From Pseudomonas extremaustralis (GTDB lineage Bacteria > Pseudomonadota > Gammaproteobacteria > Pseudomonadales > Pseudomonadaceae): a stretch of 64,000 nucleotides of DNA. Below are positions 55,939 through 64,000 of this stretch, piece by piece; within the stretch, counting starts at the first letter, position 1, and every line of letters begins with the position of its first letter. Where the stretch lies: the NCBI RefSeq assembly GCF_900102035.1, contig NZ_LT629689.1:4572001-4636000 (forward strand), in the 5' to 3' direction. A model generated the notes under the pieces. The model searched no databases. It was not told where the DNA came from and was given only the letters and a program-made list of their open reading frames with translations. Made by a program: the position numbers and the translations under genes.

Positions 55939-56835
55939 TAAAAACTTCATTTGAGCAAGCCTGAAAATGGCTGGTTTTTTTACCCAACTCACAGGTTACG
56001 TGTGTCGCTCGCAACTCTACGTACCGAGCAAAGCACATGCTCACAGCTTAATCGTCGCCGATTCGATTCCACTGAAAGCCATAACTAGCTGATTTATTTA
56101 TAGTTACTAGTTGGGGTACGCCGAATTTTCCAGCGAAATCCAGACCCGCAGAAAACCTAGCCTCGCCGAAAGCTACCGTTCGTCTGGTGCCGCACCATAT
56201 CTCAACCCCCCGCAATGCGGGGCTTTGTGGTTTCTGGGGTTTAGAAAATCACAAAAATTTGAAGCACCAGTTTCGAGAAAACGTCCACACCCCAAAAAAA
56301 CACGGTACCCATTTCCGCAGACTTCACTTCTTAGCGTCAGAATCTCTCCCCCAGTCACCAATCAGCAAACCGTCAAAAGCATCACCACACTTGCCTACCT
56401 GATGTACCTCATAAGCCACGCTGCTCCCGATGCGCGATCCGGCGGTAATGCGCAAGTTCTAGGCGCTCAACCCGGAGTTGTGGGGGGGGAAGACTTACAT
56501 CCATATGGGGGACCCGAACAGTTGCGATCATGAGAACGTCCCCCCTATCTCTGACGTCTACTGAAACTCGACTTTACGATGATAATGGCTACCGGTATTT
56601 GGCTAGCGATTGCATTCGCACTTGTGAAGTTCAAGTAATGCGGGTGGGCCTTTTCTCAAAATCCATCCGCGCACGGTACGGAGCAAAGGCCGAAAACCAC
56701 GCCCCCCGCCACCGCATCAACCATCGTCCTCACTGCACAATCAACAGCGCGACATCGGCAAAAGTTTTGCTACTGTTTCCAGCGTGCCAACACAGCTTCC
56801 AAGCGCATTCCCAATAAAAACAGAGGCAAACACCC
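55939..56835. other. Spacer with possible second att scar
   Basis: No convincing gene is present. At 56180-56198 GTTCGTCTGGTGCCGCACCAT resembles the tRNA-Thr 3' end (CTGGTGCCG and CACCAT shared), followed by a CCCCGC / GCGGGG hairpin near 56209-56224. Confidence 0.4.
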
Positions 56836-57822
56836 ATGACGAACGCTACACCCGCCATCAAACTCAGCACGCTTCGGCAAATCGCCCCGTACCTGAGCAT
56901 GCGAGGGGTGTTGCCGCTGGAGTTCTTTCGGCGTTTTGGGATTTCTCCTCACGTGTTTCAAAACCCTGAGGCCTGGGTACCCAGGGCGGCCTGCTTTCAT
57001 ATCGCCAATGAAATGGCTGCGGCGGCGCAGGATCCGTTCGGCGGGGCGACGGTGGGGCATCTGACGGATGTGCGTTCGACCGGGGTTTGGGGCGAGTTGA
57101 TATTGGGCTCGACCAATCTCGCTCAAGCGTGTGCGGCAGCGGCGGTTCATACGGATTTGCTGCATCAGGGAAGCGAAGTAAAGATCATCACCGAAGGCCG
57201 TAAGACGAAACTGATCCAGCACTTTACCGGGCAGCACGAAGTTGACCCCAAGCAAGTCATTTTTGGCACCCTGGCGGTGCTCAGAAAAGTGCCTCTGTTG
57301 TCCGGCGAGCCTGGGGCTATTCGGGTACATCTGAAAAATCCGCGGGAAAGAGGCGATGAGGCGCTTGAGGAATACCTGGGGCCGAACCTGGCGATGAACG
57401 CTGAGTACAACATGATCGAATTCGATCGTGAGTTGCTCGAAATCCCGCTGCAACCGGTTCGGGATGTTGCCTGGAAAACCACCCAAGCCTTGAATTCGAC
57501 GTCTGAAGCCGCCGACGTGCTCGCCAGGCAGATAGCGGACCAGGAACAATCCAAACTCGTCACCATTTCAAGAAAGATTGGGCTGTCTGTGCGAACGCTG
57601 CAGCGGCGTCTCGAACATTGCGGCATCGACTTCGAAGCGTTACGTGACGAGACGCGTCGCCACGAGGCCTTTCAGTTACTGGCCAGCGGTAAATACACTG
57701 CGACCGAGATTGCCTACATGGTCGGCTACAGCGATCCCGCGCACTTTACCCGTGCTTTCAAGCGCTGGACCGGAAGCCCGCCGTCGCGCTATCGCGCTAT
57801 CTTGTTGAAACAGGATCGCTAA
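56836..57822 (+). CDS. AraC-family regulator (OruR/ArgR-like)
   Basis: A 328-residue protein: an N-terminal Arabinose_bd-type domain (LRQIAPYLSMRGVLPLEFFR through about 210) and a C-terminal AraC helix-turn-helix pair (VTISRKIGLSVRTLQRRL at about 240-257 and ATEIAYMVGYSDPAHFTRAF at about 290-310). It is upstream of and co-directional with the envelope gene set beginning 168 bases downstream, which it may control. Confidence 0.88.
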   Translation: MTNATPAIKLSTLRQIAPYLSMRGVLPLEFFRRFGISPHVFQNPEAWVPRAACFHIANEMAAAAQDPFGGATVGHLTDVRSTGVWGELILGSTNLAQACAAAAVHTDLLHQGSEVKIITEGRKTKLIQHFTGQHEVDPKQVIFGTLAVLRKVPLLSGEPGAIRVHLKNPRERGDEALEEYLGPNLAMNAEYNMIEFDRELLEIPLQPVRDVAWKTTQALNSTSEAADVLARQIADQEQSKLVTISRKIGLSVRTLQRRLEHCGIDFEALRDETRRHEAFQLLASGKYTATEIAYMVGYSDPAHFTRAFKRWTGSPPSRYRAILLKQDR

Positions 57823-57990
57823 CTTCCCCACCGGTTTCTTCCACCCCTCTTGCCCAACCGTCTAGCCCCTTTCAGGGACGGCCTTCGCGTGCGCGTTGGT
57901 TTTGCTTTTGGCACCAAATGGCAAGTTTGCGCGAGGGCGTTCTTATACAGTCAAAAAATTAACGCCAACTTATAAAACCAAGAGGTTTAA

Positions 57991-59025
57991 ATGTCCCATT
58001 CATCCACGGTCTGCATCTTCGCCATGGCGCTGGCCGTTTTTGGAAGTTCGAACGCGCAGTCATCCTCGGACACGACAATACCGGTGGGTGTGGATAACTT
58101 CATTCGTGCCGAGTCCGATCTTTACTTGGGAAAAATGGTCGCGACGGGCAGTTTGGGCCGCTTTGTTCATAGCCGCGAAGCCGTGCCCATCGACGCGCAG
58201 AATGTGGTCCGGATGAATCGGGACACGCTCTATTCATCCGCCGTGTTCGATCTCGACGCGGGCCCCGTCACGATCACCTTGCCCGAGGCCGGAGGACGGT
58301 TCATGTCGATGGCGGTGATCAATGAAGATCACTACGTGCCCATCGTCAGTTACGGCGCCGGTCGCCGGACGCTGACGAAAGAGGCGGTCGGCACCCGCTA
58401 TGTGTTTGTGGCAGTGCGCACGTTCTTCGACCCCAACGATCGCCAAGACCTGGAAAAAGTGCATGCCCTGCAGGACGCAATCACCGTCAGCCAAGCCAAG
58501 GTCGGGGAGTTCGTCGTGCCGAAGTGGGACCCGGTCAGCCAGGCCAAGGTTCGGGATGCCTTGTCGGTGCTGGGCTCGACCATTCCCGACTACAACCAGT
58601 CCTTTGGGCCCAAGGGGGCAGTCAATCCGATCCATCACTTGATCGGCACCGCGACGGGCTGGGGCGGCAACCCGGCCAAGGACGCGATCTACCTGGGCGG
58701 TGTGATGCCGCAGAACGATGGCAAAACCGTGTACCGGCTCAAAGTCGGGGAGGTTCCGGTGGGGAGTTTCTGGTCCGTGAGTGTTTATAACGCAGACGGT
58801 TACTTTCAGAAAAACCCCTATGACGCTTACTCGCTGAACAACCTCACCGCCAAGAAAAGCGCGGATGGCTCGATTGTCATCCAGTTCGGTGGTTGCGACG
58901 CAAAGGTCGCCAATTGCCTGCCGACGCCGCCCGGTTGGAACTACACGGTCAGGCTTTATCAACCGAGCGAAGAAATCCTGAACGGCCAATGGAGCTTCCC
59001 GAAGCCGCAGCCGGTCACGCGCTGA
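57991..59025 (+). CDS. DUF1254/DUF1214 exported protein
   Basis: A 344-residue protein with a signal peptide (residues 1-22). The N-terminal half has the DUF1254 pattern (NVVRMNRDTLYSSAVFDL) and the C-terminal half the DUF1214 pattern (VGSFWSVSVYNADGYFQKNP). These proteins are periplasmic or secreted, function poorly known. First gene of a four-gene envelope set; the MipA gene follows after 72 bases. Confidence 0.88.
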   Translation: MSHSSTVCIFAMALAVFGSSNAQSSSDTTIPVGVDNFIRAESDLYLGKMVATGSLGRFVHSREAVPIDAQNVVRMNRDTLYSSAVFDLDAGPVTITLPEAGGRFMSMAVINEDHYVPIVSYGAGRRTLTKEAVGTRYVFVAVRTFFDPNDRQDLEKVHALQDAITVSQAKVGEFVVPKWDPVSQAKVRDALSVLGSTIPDYNQSFGPKGAVNPIHHLIGTATGWGGNPAKDAIYLGGVMPQNDGKTVYRLKVGEVPVGSFWSVSVYNADGYFQKNPYDAYSLNNLTAKKSADGSIVIQFGGCDAKVANCLPTPPGWNYTVRLYQPSEEILNGQWSFPKPQPVTR

Positions 59026-59097
59026 TTGAAAAACACCGACGTTTATAACTAAGCGCCCGTGCCCATAAGTTTGGTTTTACACCCTAGGAAAGAAACA

Positions 59098-59940
59098 ATG
59101 ACAACCATCGGTGATTCAAACTTGCTTAAGCATCCGGTCATGCTCATTACCGGTGCGACCCTCGCACTTGCAATGGTGTTACCCGCACACGCAGACGATT
59201 CCAACGAACCTTCCGTGACTGTCGGCGGCGGGCTTGCCGTCGGCCCGTTGTACGAAGGTTCTTCACACTACGCCGCATTCCCTTCGCTGAAACTCAAAGC
59301 GGTCTTACCGACCGAAAACTGGGGCAAATTTACCGCCGCGTTCCCGGATGGACTGCGCTGGGATTTGCCGGGACTGTCTCCGTTCGGCTTGGCCCTGCTG
59401 ATCGGTTACGACCCGGGGCGCAAGGAACGAATCCACACCCTTGGGGGGCGTGACGACTACCTCAAAGGCATGGGCAACCTGGACAGCACGGCTCTGGTCG
59501 GGGCGGAAGCGTATTGGCTCCTGCCGGCCGGCCGCCTGTTTGTTCGAGGCCTGCAATCCAGCCAGAGCCGCGATTACGGCGGCGAAAGCCTGGGGCATAC
59601 CGCGTACCTGGAGGCCGGGGTGGCCACTGCCTATGCGCTGTCTTCGACATTGACCCTGGACTCGACCCTGTACGGTACCTGGAGCAATGAGAACGACATG
59701 ATGGCCCGCTTCGGTGTCACCGCCCAACAGGCCGCACGCACCCGGTTCGACGAATACCACCCGGGCGGTGGGATGCGCGACGTGACCTTGAAACTGGGTC
59801 TCACGTGGCAATGGCAGCCACAGCTGGCACTGGAAGGCGGGATCAAGACCTACGCCCTGGTCTCCGATGCCCGCAACAGCCCGCTGACGGGGGAAAAAGT
59901 CGGCGCTGGCGCCTATCTGAATGCGCTCTACCGGTTTTGA
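59098..59940 (+). CDS. MipA/OmpV-family outer membrane protein
   Basis: A 280-residue protein with a signal peptide (about residues 1-35) and MipA/OmpV text: GGGLAVGPLYEGSSHY at the mature N-terminus, multiple amphipathic strands and a terminal Phe in NALYRF, the usual barrel-assembly end. The family includes MltA-interacting scaffolds and OmpV-like porins; the role here is unknown. GGAAAGA precedes the ATG. Confidence 0.85.
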   Translation: MTTIGDSNLLKHPVMLITGATLALAMVLPAHADDSNEPSVTVGGGLAVGPLYEGSSHYAAFPSLKLKAVLPTENWGKFTAAFPDGLRWDLPGLSPFGLALLIGYDPGRKERIHTLGGRDDYLKGMGNLDSTALVGAEAYWLLPAGRLFVRGLQSSQSRDYGGESLGHTAYLEAGVATAYALSSTLTLDSTLYGTWSNENDMMARFGVTAQQAARTRFDEYHPGGGMRDVTLKLGLTWQWQPQLALEGGIKTYALVSDARNSPLTGEKVGAGAYLNALYRF

Positions 59941-59977
59941 TCAGCCGGCGATACCCGGATAGATAAAGGAACACTCG

Positions 59978-60793
59978 ATGAAAACACTGCATAAGCAGTT
60001 GGGGCTGGCCGGCCTGCTCTGGTCGGGGCTGGTGCTTGCCGACGATACCGCCACGAAGGTCACCGACCCTCACTTCAAACTGGCCCCAGGCTATCTTGAC
60101 CCGGCGGACTTGCCACTGCGCCTGGCATTGCTGGGTGCCCCACCCAAGCCCGATTCCGCAGCGCTGGCGCGGGATGAGGAAGCGCGGCGTGCGGCGCTGT
60201 CACTGCGTGGCACCGCGCGGGAGAAACTCGCCGCAGCGGATGCGGAGCTGTCATTCCCGGGCCCGGCGAAAGCCTTCTCCTGCGCGATGGGCACGCCGAT
60301 CACCGAGAAAAACACACCGCATCTTTACACCTTGATGCAACGCACCCTGACGGATGCGGGCGGTTCCACCTATGCCGGGAAAAACGCCTACAACCGCACC
60401 CGCCCATTCGTGGCGCACAACGAAGGCACCTGTCGCAAAGACATGGAACCGCTGCTGCGCACGGATGGCTCCTGGCCGTCCGGCCACTCCGCTGCCGGTT
60501 GGGCCTGGGGGCTGTTGCTGGCCGAGATCCAACCGGCACGCGCCACGGAACTGATGACCCGCGGGCTGGCATTCGGCCAGAGTCGGGTCATCTGCGATGC
60601 ACATTGGCAGAGCGATGTGGACGCGGGTCGCATCATGGGGGCCGCAACGGTGGCGAGCTTGCATAGCAATCCGGCGTTCCTGGCGGATCTGGCGGCCGCG
60701 AAGGAAGAGATCAAGGCCGCGCAAAAAGCCGGTTTGAAGCCTACAGAGGATTGTGCGGCCGAGAGCGTAGCGCTCTCACTGACGCAGCACTGA
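59978..60793 (+). CDS. Class A (PAP2-type) acid phosphatase
   Basis: A 271-residue exported phosphatase (signal peptide about 1-21). The three PAP2 motifs are all visible: K...YNRTRP, WPSGHSAAG, and SRVICDAHWQSD. Class A non-specific acid phosphatases of this length release phosphate from organic monoesters in the periplasm. It starts 38 bases after the MipA gene, in the same operon. Confidence 0.9.
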   Translation: MKTLHKQLGLAGLLWSGLVLADDTATKVTDPHFKLAPGYLDPADLPLRLALLGAPPKPDSAALARDEEARRAALSLRGTAREKLAAADAELSFPGPAKAFSCAMGTPITEKNTPHLYTLMQRTLTDAGGSTYAGKNAYNRTRPFVAHNEGTCRKDMEPLLRTDGSWPSGHSAAGWAWGLLLAEIQPARATELMTRGLAFGQSRVICDAHWQSDVDAGRIMGAATVASLHSNPAFLADLAAAKEEIKAAQKAGLKPTEDCAAESVALSLTQH

Positions 60794-60809
60794 TCGGAGA
60801 AACAGCCTC

Positions 60810-61583
60810 ATGCACAGTGACAACCCACGCTCGGTCTTGGGACATAAGCGCGCACGGCTGGCGGTCGCGTTTGCGGCCGCCGCATCCAGCTTGTCGACCG
60901 GAGCCATGGCGGCGGACGGCGATGGCTGGACGTTCAACGGTGGACCTTACGTATGGGGCGCCGGGATTCGTGGACACGTGGGCCATAAAAGCACCGGAAC
61001 CCAGTTTATAAAGTCCGACTTCGCCGATATCGCCAAGACGGTGGATATGTCGGTGATGCTGATGGGCGAGGCGCGCCGGGGCCCCTACAGCGTGCTCGCC
61101 GACCTGATGTACATCGACACCGACACCCGCAACCGCCTGCCTGGTGGCGCCAAACTTGAAGTAGAAAGCAAGACAGCATCCGGATTCCTGGGGGGCGGCT
61201 ACACGGTGCTGGGTGATGAAAGCCGTCGCTTGGACGTCGCCGGTGGTGTGCGCGTCTGGTACAGCGGCACCACGCTCACCTTCCATGGCGGACCTCTCGG
61301 TGGCTTATCGGGCTCTGACAACGCGACCTGGGCAGACGCCATGGCGGGACTGCGCGGGCACTATGCCGTGAACGATCGATTCTGGCTGTCATCCTGGGGG
61401 ATGGCAGGCGCCGGACAGTCCCGAGAAGACTGGGACCTGGCAGCGCTGGCAGGCTGGGAGTTCTTGCCTGGGTTCTCGGCGGTGGCTGGCTACCGGGCGA
61501 TGGGGGTGAATTATCGCCACGATGGTTTTGTCTACGACATTGTCCAGAAGGGGCCACTGTTGGGGATCAGTGGGCGATTCTGA
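60810..61583 (+). CDS. Outer membrane beta-barrel protein
   Basis: A 257-residue protein with a signal peptide (about residues 1-34, cleaving after AMA), then strand-rich text beginning DGWTFNGGPYVWGAGIRG and ending in GISGRF with a terminal Phe. It resembles OmpW-like or DUF-type eight-stranded barrels. It starts 17 bases after the phosphatase gene; GGAGA precedes the ATG. No ligand is predicted. Confidence 0.8.
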   Translation: MHSDNPRSVLGHKRARLAVAFAAAASSLSTGAMAADGDGWTFNGGPYVWGAGIRGHVGHKSTGTQFIKSDFADIAKTVDMSVMLMGEARRGPYSVLADLMYIDTDTRNRLPGGAKLEVESKTASGFLGGGYTVLGDESRRLDVAGGVRVWYSGTTLTFHGGPLGGLSGSDNATWADAMAGLRGHYAVNDRFWLSSWGMAGAGQSREDWDLAALAGWEFLPGFSAVAGYRAMGVNYRHDGFVYDIVQKGPLLGISGRF

Positions 61584-61937
61584 GGCTTGCCCGTAGAGCG
61601 TCCATAACCTATCAGTAGTGACGCCGAAACGACATGTCGAGATTCACAGGGAAGACAGACAATGACTTTGAAAAATAGTGTTTCAGACTACACAGAAAAA
61701 GAGTTCGTCAGACTGCTCCAGCGAATCATCGGAAACGATGCAAGCGAAGAGGAGGAGAACAAACTTGTTCATCACTTCAACACCCTTTGTGGGCATCCGG
61801 CAGGCTCTGATTTGATTTTTTACCCAGAAGATGGTGCGGATGACTCCGCCGAAGGCATTACCCAAACGGTCAAAGTGAATCGCCCCGGGTTTCGTAGACA
61901 CCTCCATGCCTTAAACTGAGGCCAATCAGGAGGTGCC

Positions 61938-62216
61938 ATGAGCAACCCACGTTATCCCGAAGAATTCAAAATCCAAGCGGTCAATCAAGTGACCGAAAAG
62001 AAGCTGCCTGTCGCTGATGTGGCGGCGCGTCTTGGCGTGTCGTCGCATAGCCTCTATGCCTGGATAAAGCGCTACAGCAAACCTCAGGCAGAACGGCAGC
62101 AAGACGATGATCAGCACGCGGAACTGCGGCGTCTGCGAGCCGAACTCAAGCGGGTCACCGAAGAGCGAGACATCTTAAAAAAGGCGGCCGCGTACTTTGC
62201 CAAGGAGTGCGGTTGA
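61938..62216 (+). CDS. IS3-family transposase OrfA
   Basis: A 92-residue protein: helix-turn-helix of the InsA type (YPEEFKIQAVNQVTEKKLPV, ARLGVSSHSLYAWIKRY) followed by a leucine-zipper-like helix ending in ILKKAAAYFAKECG. It overlaps OrfB by 10 bases; a programmed -1 frameshift in the AAAAAAG run near 62176 would give the OrfAB transposase, as in other IS3 elements. AGGAGG precedes the ATG. Confidence 0.93.
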   Translation: MSNPRYPEEFKIQAVNQVTEKKLPVADVAARLGVSSHSLYAWIKRYSKPQAERQQDDDQHAELRRLRAELKRVTEERDILKKAAAYFAKECG

Positions 62217-63088
62217 AGTACGCCTTTATCAAGCAGCGAGCGGGCGACTATTCCATTCGGCGGCTTTGCCTGACGCTGAAAGTCCATCCCAGTGGTTATT
62301 ACGCTTGGTTGTCTGAGCCGCAATCTGCACGCGCTAAAGACGACCAACGATTGCTGGGTTTGATCAAGCATTCATGGCTGGAGAGCGGCGGTGTTTATGG
62401 CTATCGCAAAATTCATGACGATCTGCGCGAGGTCGGTGAGGATTGTGGTCGGCATCGTGTGGCGAGGCTGATGCGTCTTGAAGGTCTGCGCTCTCAGACA
62501 GGGTATCGACGCCGCCCTGGCAAGTACGGCGGTAAGCCAGCGGTCGCCTCACCCAATTTGCTGAAGCGCCAGTTCGATGTCGTAGAACCCAACAAAGTTT
62601 GGGTCACCGACATCACCTACATTCGCACGTATGAAGGCTGGCTGTATTTGGCGGTCGTGCTGGATCTGTTTTCTCGTCAGGTCGTCGGCTGGTCAATGAA
62701 ATCGCAGATGACCAGTGATTTGGCCATTGATGCGTTATTGATGGCGGTTTGGAGGCGAAAACCGAAACAGGAGGTGATGGTTCACTCTGACCAGGGCAGC
62801 CAGTACAGCAGCGCCGATTGGCGCAGTTTTTTGAAGGCGAACAATTTGGTTGCCAGCATGAGCCGCCGAGGCAATTGTCATGACAACGCCGTGGCTGAGA
62901 GCTTTTTCCAGCTTCTAAAGCGGGAACGGATCAAGCGGAAAATCTATTCCACGCGCGAAGATGCTCGTAGTGATGTGTTTGATTACATCGAGATGTTCTA
63001 CAACGCAAAACGCCGCCATGGTTTCAACAATCAGCTGTCACCGGTAGAGTTTGAAAAGCGTTATGCAATGAGCTTGCAAGGTGTCTAG
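62207..63088 (+). CDS. IS3-family transposase OrfB (DDE integrase)
   Basis: A 293-residue rve-domain transposase. The acidic triad sits in WVTDITYIRT (first Asp), HSDQGSQYSS (second Asp) and NAVAESFFQLLKRE (Glu, followed by the K of the DDE(K) motif). N-terminal HTH_21-like region YRKIHDDLREVG. Complete with respect to family length. Confidence 0.94.
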   Translation: MRLKYAFIKQRAGDYSIRRLCLTLKVHPSGYYAWLSEPQSARAKDDQRLLGLIKHSWLESGGVYGYRKIHDDLREVGEDCGRHRVARLMRLEGLRSQTGYRRRPGKYGGKPAVASPNLLKRQFDVVEPNKVWVTDITYIRTYEGWLYLAVVLDLFSRQVVGWSMKSQMTSDLAIDALLMAVWRRKPKQEVMVHSDQGSQYSSADWRSFLKANNLVASMSRRGNCHDNAVAESFFQLLKRERIKRKIYSTREDARSDVFDYIEMFYNAKRRHGFNNQLSPVEFEKRYAMSLQGV

Positions 63089-63331
63089 AGAATCCGGGGC
63101 GATTCAAAGCATGGCGTCTTGCCCATGAACTACCCGGCTTTAAGGAGGCCTGAGGCCAAGCGCATGGAGGAAGCGTTGTATGAGACGAAGATCCTCAACT
63201 TCCGTCGTTTACTGGACAAACCTGAGTTAGCAACCTGAATTCTGGGTGTGATCAACGGGTATCTGGGGAATCGCAGCCTGTCCCTATCCCAAAAAATCAC
63301 ATTGACCTCCACAGAAAGTAGCAGGCACGAC

Positions 63332-63586
63332 ATGGCAACTATTTCTGATTTCACAGAAGCGGAATTTGTTGGCTTCATCAAAAAGATACGCGTCGTAAAC
63401 CAAGGCGGAACAGATGAAGCACTGGGCGAATTGCTAGAAAGATTCAGCCAGCTTACTGGTCATCCCGATGGGTACGATTTGATTTTCCACCCTGAATCAG
63501 GCGCTGATAATTCTGCCGAAGGCATTACCCAAACGGTCAAAGCATGGCGTGCAGCCAACGGCCTGCCGGGCTTCAAAGAGGTTTGA
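63332..63586 (+). CDS. Bacteriocin (colicin E/S-type pyocin) immunity protein
   Basis: An 84-residue acidic protein of the DNase-colicin immunity family, with FTEAEFVGFIKKIRVVNQGG and YDLIFHPESGADNSAEGITQ. These bind and neutralise the nuclease domain of a cognate bacteriocin. No bacteriocin gene is in the window; this and the broken paralogue could be orphan immunity genes that protect against neighbours' toxins. Start at the ATG at 63332. Confidence 0.88.
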   Translation: MATISDFTEAEFVGFIKKIRVVNQGGTDEALGELLERFSQLTGHPDGYDLIFHPESGADNSAEGITQTVKAWRAANGLPGFKEV

Positions 63587-63710
63587 AGCCCAGCCTCGGG
63601 GCGGCGTTTGATACCGCTCGTTTCCTTTGCATCCCAACGGTTCTTAACCTGGGGGAGAAGATAGAACCGTCCTTGGCCTTTGGAACCAAGGGAGACAAAC
63701 CGACTATTTT

Positions 63711-64000
63711 TTACTCAGCGACCTCACGTTCTTCCTCCGGTGCTGCGATCGTCCCTGCCAGCATGGTTTCACCAAATCCTAGAATGTCGGCATAGCGCTT
63801 GCGCAGTAAAACGTCCCTCGCATCCAGGAAGTCCAAGAGGCGCTCGGTTTTGTATAGCGCCGGGTCTGCCGGAATCGAATGTTGCTCAATGAACGCCGGG
63901 CTGCGACCCGCCAGCCACGCCTCAAAGGGTGTGTCCGATTTTTCGATATTGTCGAGGTAAGGCAGCAATTGCAGATTACTCAACCGGTCTTTGCCCTCAA
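63711..64000 (-). CDS. DUF262/GmrSD-like protein, C-terminal end (5' part outside window)
   Basis: The last 96 residues of a longer gene entering from the right edge. The text KDRLSNLQLLPYLDNIEKSD, followed by HSIPADPALYKTERLLDFLDARDVLLRKRYADILGF, matches the HNH/DUF1524-like C-terminus of DUF262 proteins, the GmrSD-type modification-dependent nuclease family. It may be an antiphage enzyme. The active site lies outside the view. Confidence 0.6.
   Translation of the reverse strand, partial: EGKDRLSNLQLLPYLDNIEKSDTPFEAWLAGRSPAFIEQHSIPADPALYKTERLLDFLDARDVLLRKRYADILGFGETMLAGTIAAPEEEREVAE

Larger units (their letters stand above)
61876..63106 (+). mobile_element. IS3-family insertion sequence, 1,231 bp
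   Basis: The ends are near-perfect inverted repeats (left TGAATCGCCCCGGGTTTCG, right end inverse TGAATCGCCCCGGATTCTC, both continuing to TAGACACC). A 3-bp target duplication AAG flanks it (61873-61875, 63107-63109). It carries orfA and orfB in overlapping frames. Complete, and probably active. Confidence 0.93.
61662..63153 (+). pseudogene. Bacteriocin immunity gene split by an insertion sequence
   Basis: The first 71 codons (61662-61875) match the colicin/pyocin DNase immunity family (FVRLLQRIIGNDASEEEENK, then YPEDGADDSAEGITQTVK). The frame then runs into the left end of the IS and yields a false tail. The missing end resumes after it at 63110-63153 (AWRLAHELPGFKEA, stop). Removing the IS and one target copy restores a normal 85-aa protein very like the intact paralogue at 63332. 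Inactivation is clearly recent. Confidence 0.9.

Noticed and set aside
56111..56533. 140-aa ORF
   Set aside because: Runs through the att-like scar and hairpin; no ribosome site, no family.

Overview
The window reads as chromosome of a Pseudomonas of the fluorescens group. The evidence is the complete Lap biofilm locus (lapG, lapD, lapA, lapE, lapB, lapC) in the gene order I associate with that group, a REP-type intergenic doublet of the kind common in these genomes, and high-GC codon use in the core genes. Two or three accessory segments with different composition and shorter genes interrupt this backbone.

Layout. 1-8.3 kb: right-hand part of a prophage or mobilizable island, with a phage virion protein end, several AlpA/excisionase-like regulators, a MobV relaxase, and a two-gene unit of a RelA/SpoT-fold nucleotidyltransferase plus an NdpA-like nucleoid protein. 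It ends in a tRNA-3'-end-like attachment scar. 8.4-18.9 kb: core genes (membrane glycosyltransferase, BASS/arsenite-type transporter, hydrolase, amino-acid permease, a four-gene polar amino-acid ABC transporter, a methyltransferase). 19.1-43.7 kb: an orphan BcsQ-like ATPase, then the Lap system. LapD (inactive c-di-GMP receptor) controls LapG (periplasmic cysteine protease), which cleaves LapA (4,972 aa adhesin). LapE/B/C form its type I secretion system.

43.8-55.3 kb: tRNA-Thr(TGT) carries an 11.4-kb island bounded by a 17-bp repeat of the tRNA 3' end. It encodes a tyrosine integrase, a second recombinase pair, and a ubiquitin-like module on the minus strand: a multi-ubiquitin-domain protein, an E1/ThiF-like adenylyltransferase, a DUF6527 Cys-rich protein, a 55-aa protein and a 722-aa C39-like cysteine protease. 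An XRE repressor and ImmA-type metalloprotease are divergent to it, with three copies of an 18-bp palindromic operator between. This looks like a conflict or antiphage system and is the most interesting part of the window.

55.4-64 kb: a RelBE-type toxin-antitoxin pair with a clear operator palindrome, possibly a second small insertion in the same tRNA; an AraC regulator followed by an envelope gene cluster (DUF1254 protein, MipA/OmpV, class A acid phosphatase, outer membrane barrel). Then come two bacteriocin immunity genes, the first split by an IS3-family element with defined ends and a 3-bp target duplication. The window closes with the C-terminus of a DUF262/GmrSD-like gene.
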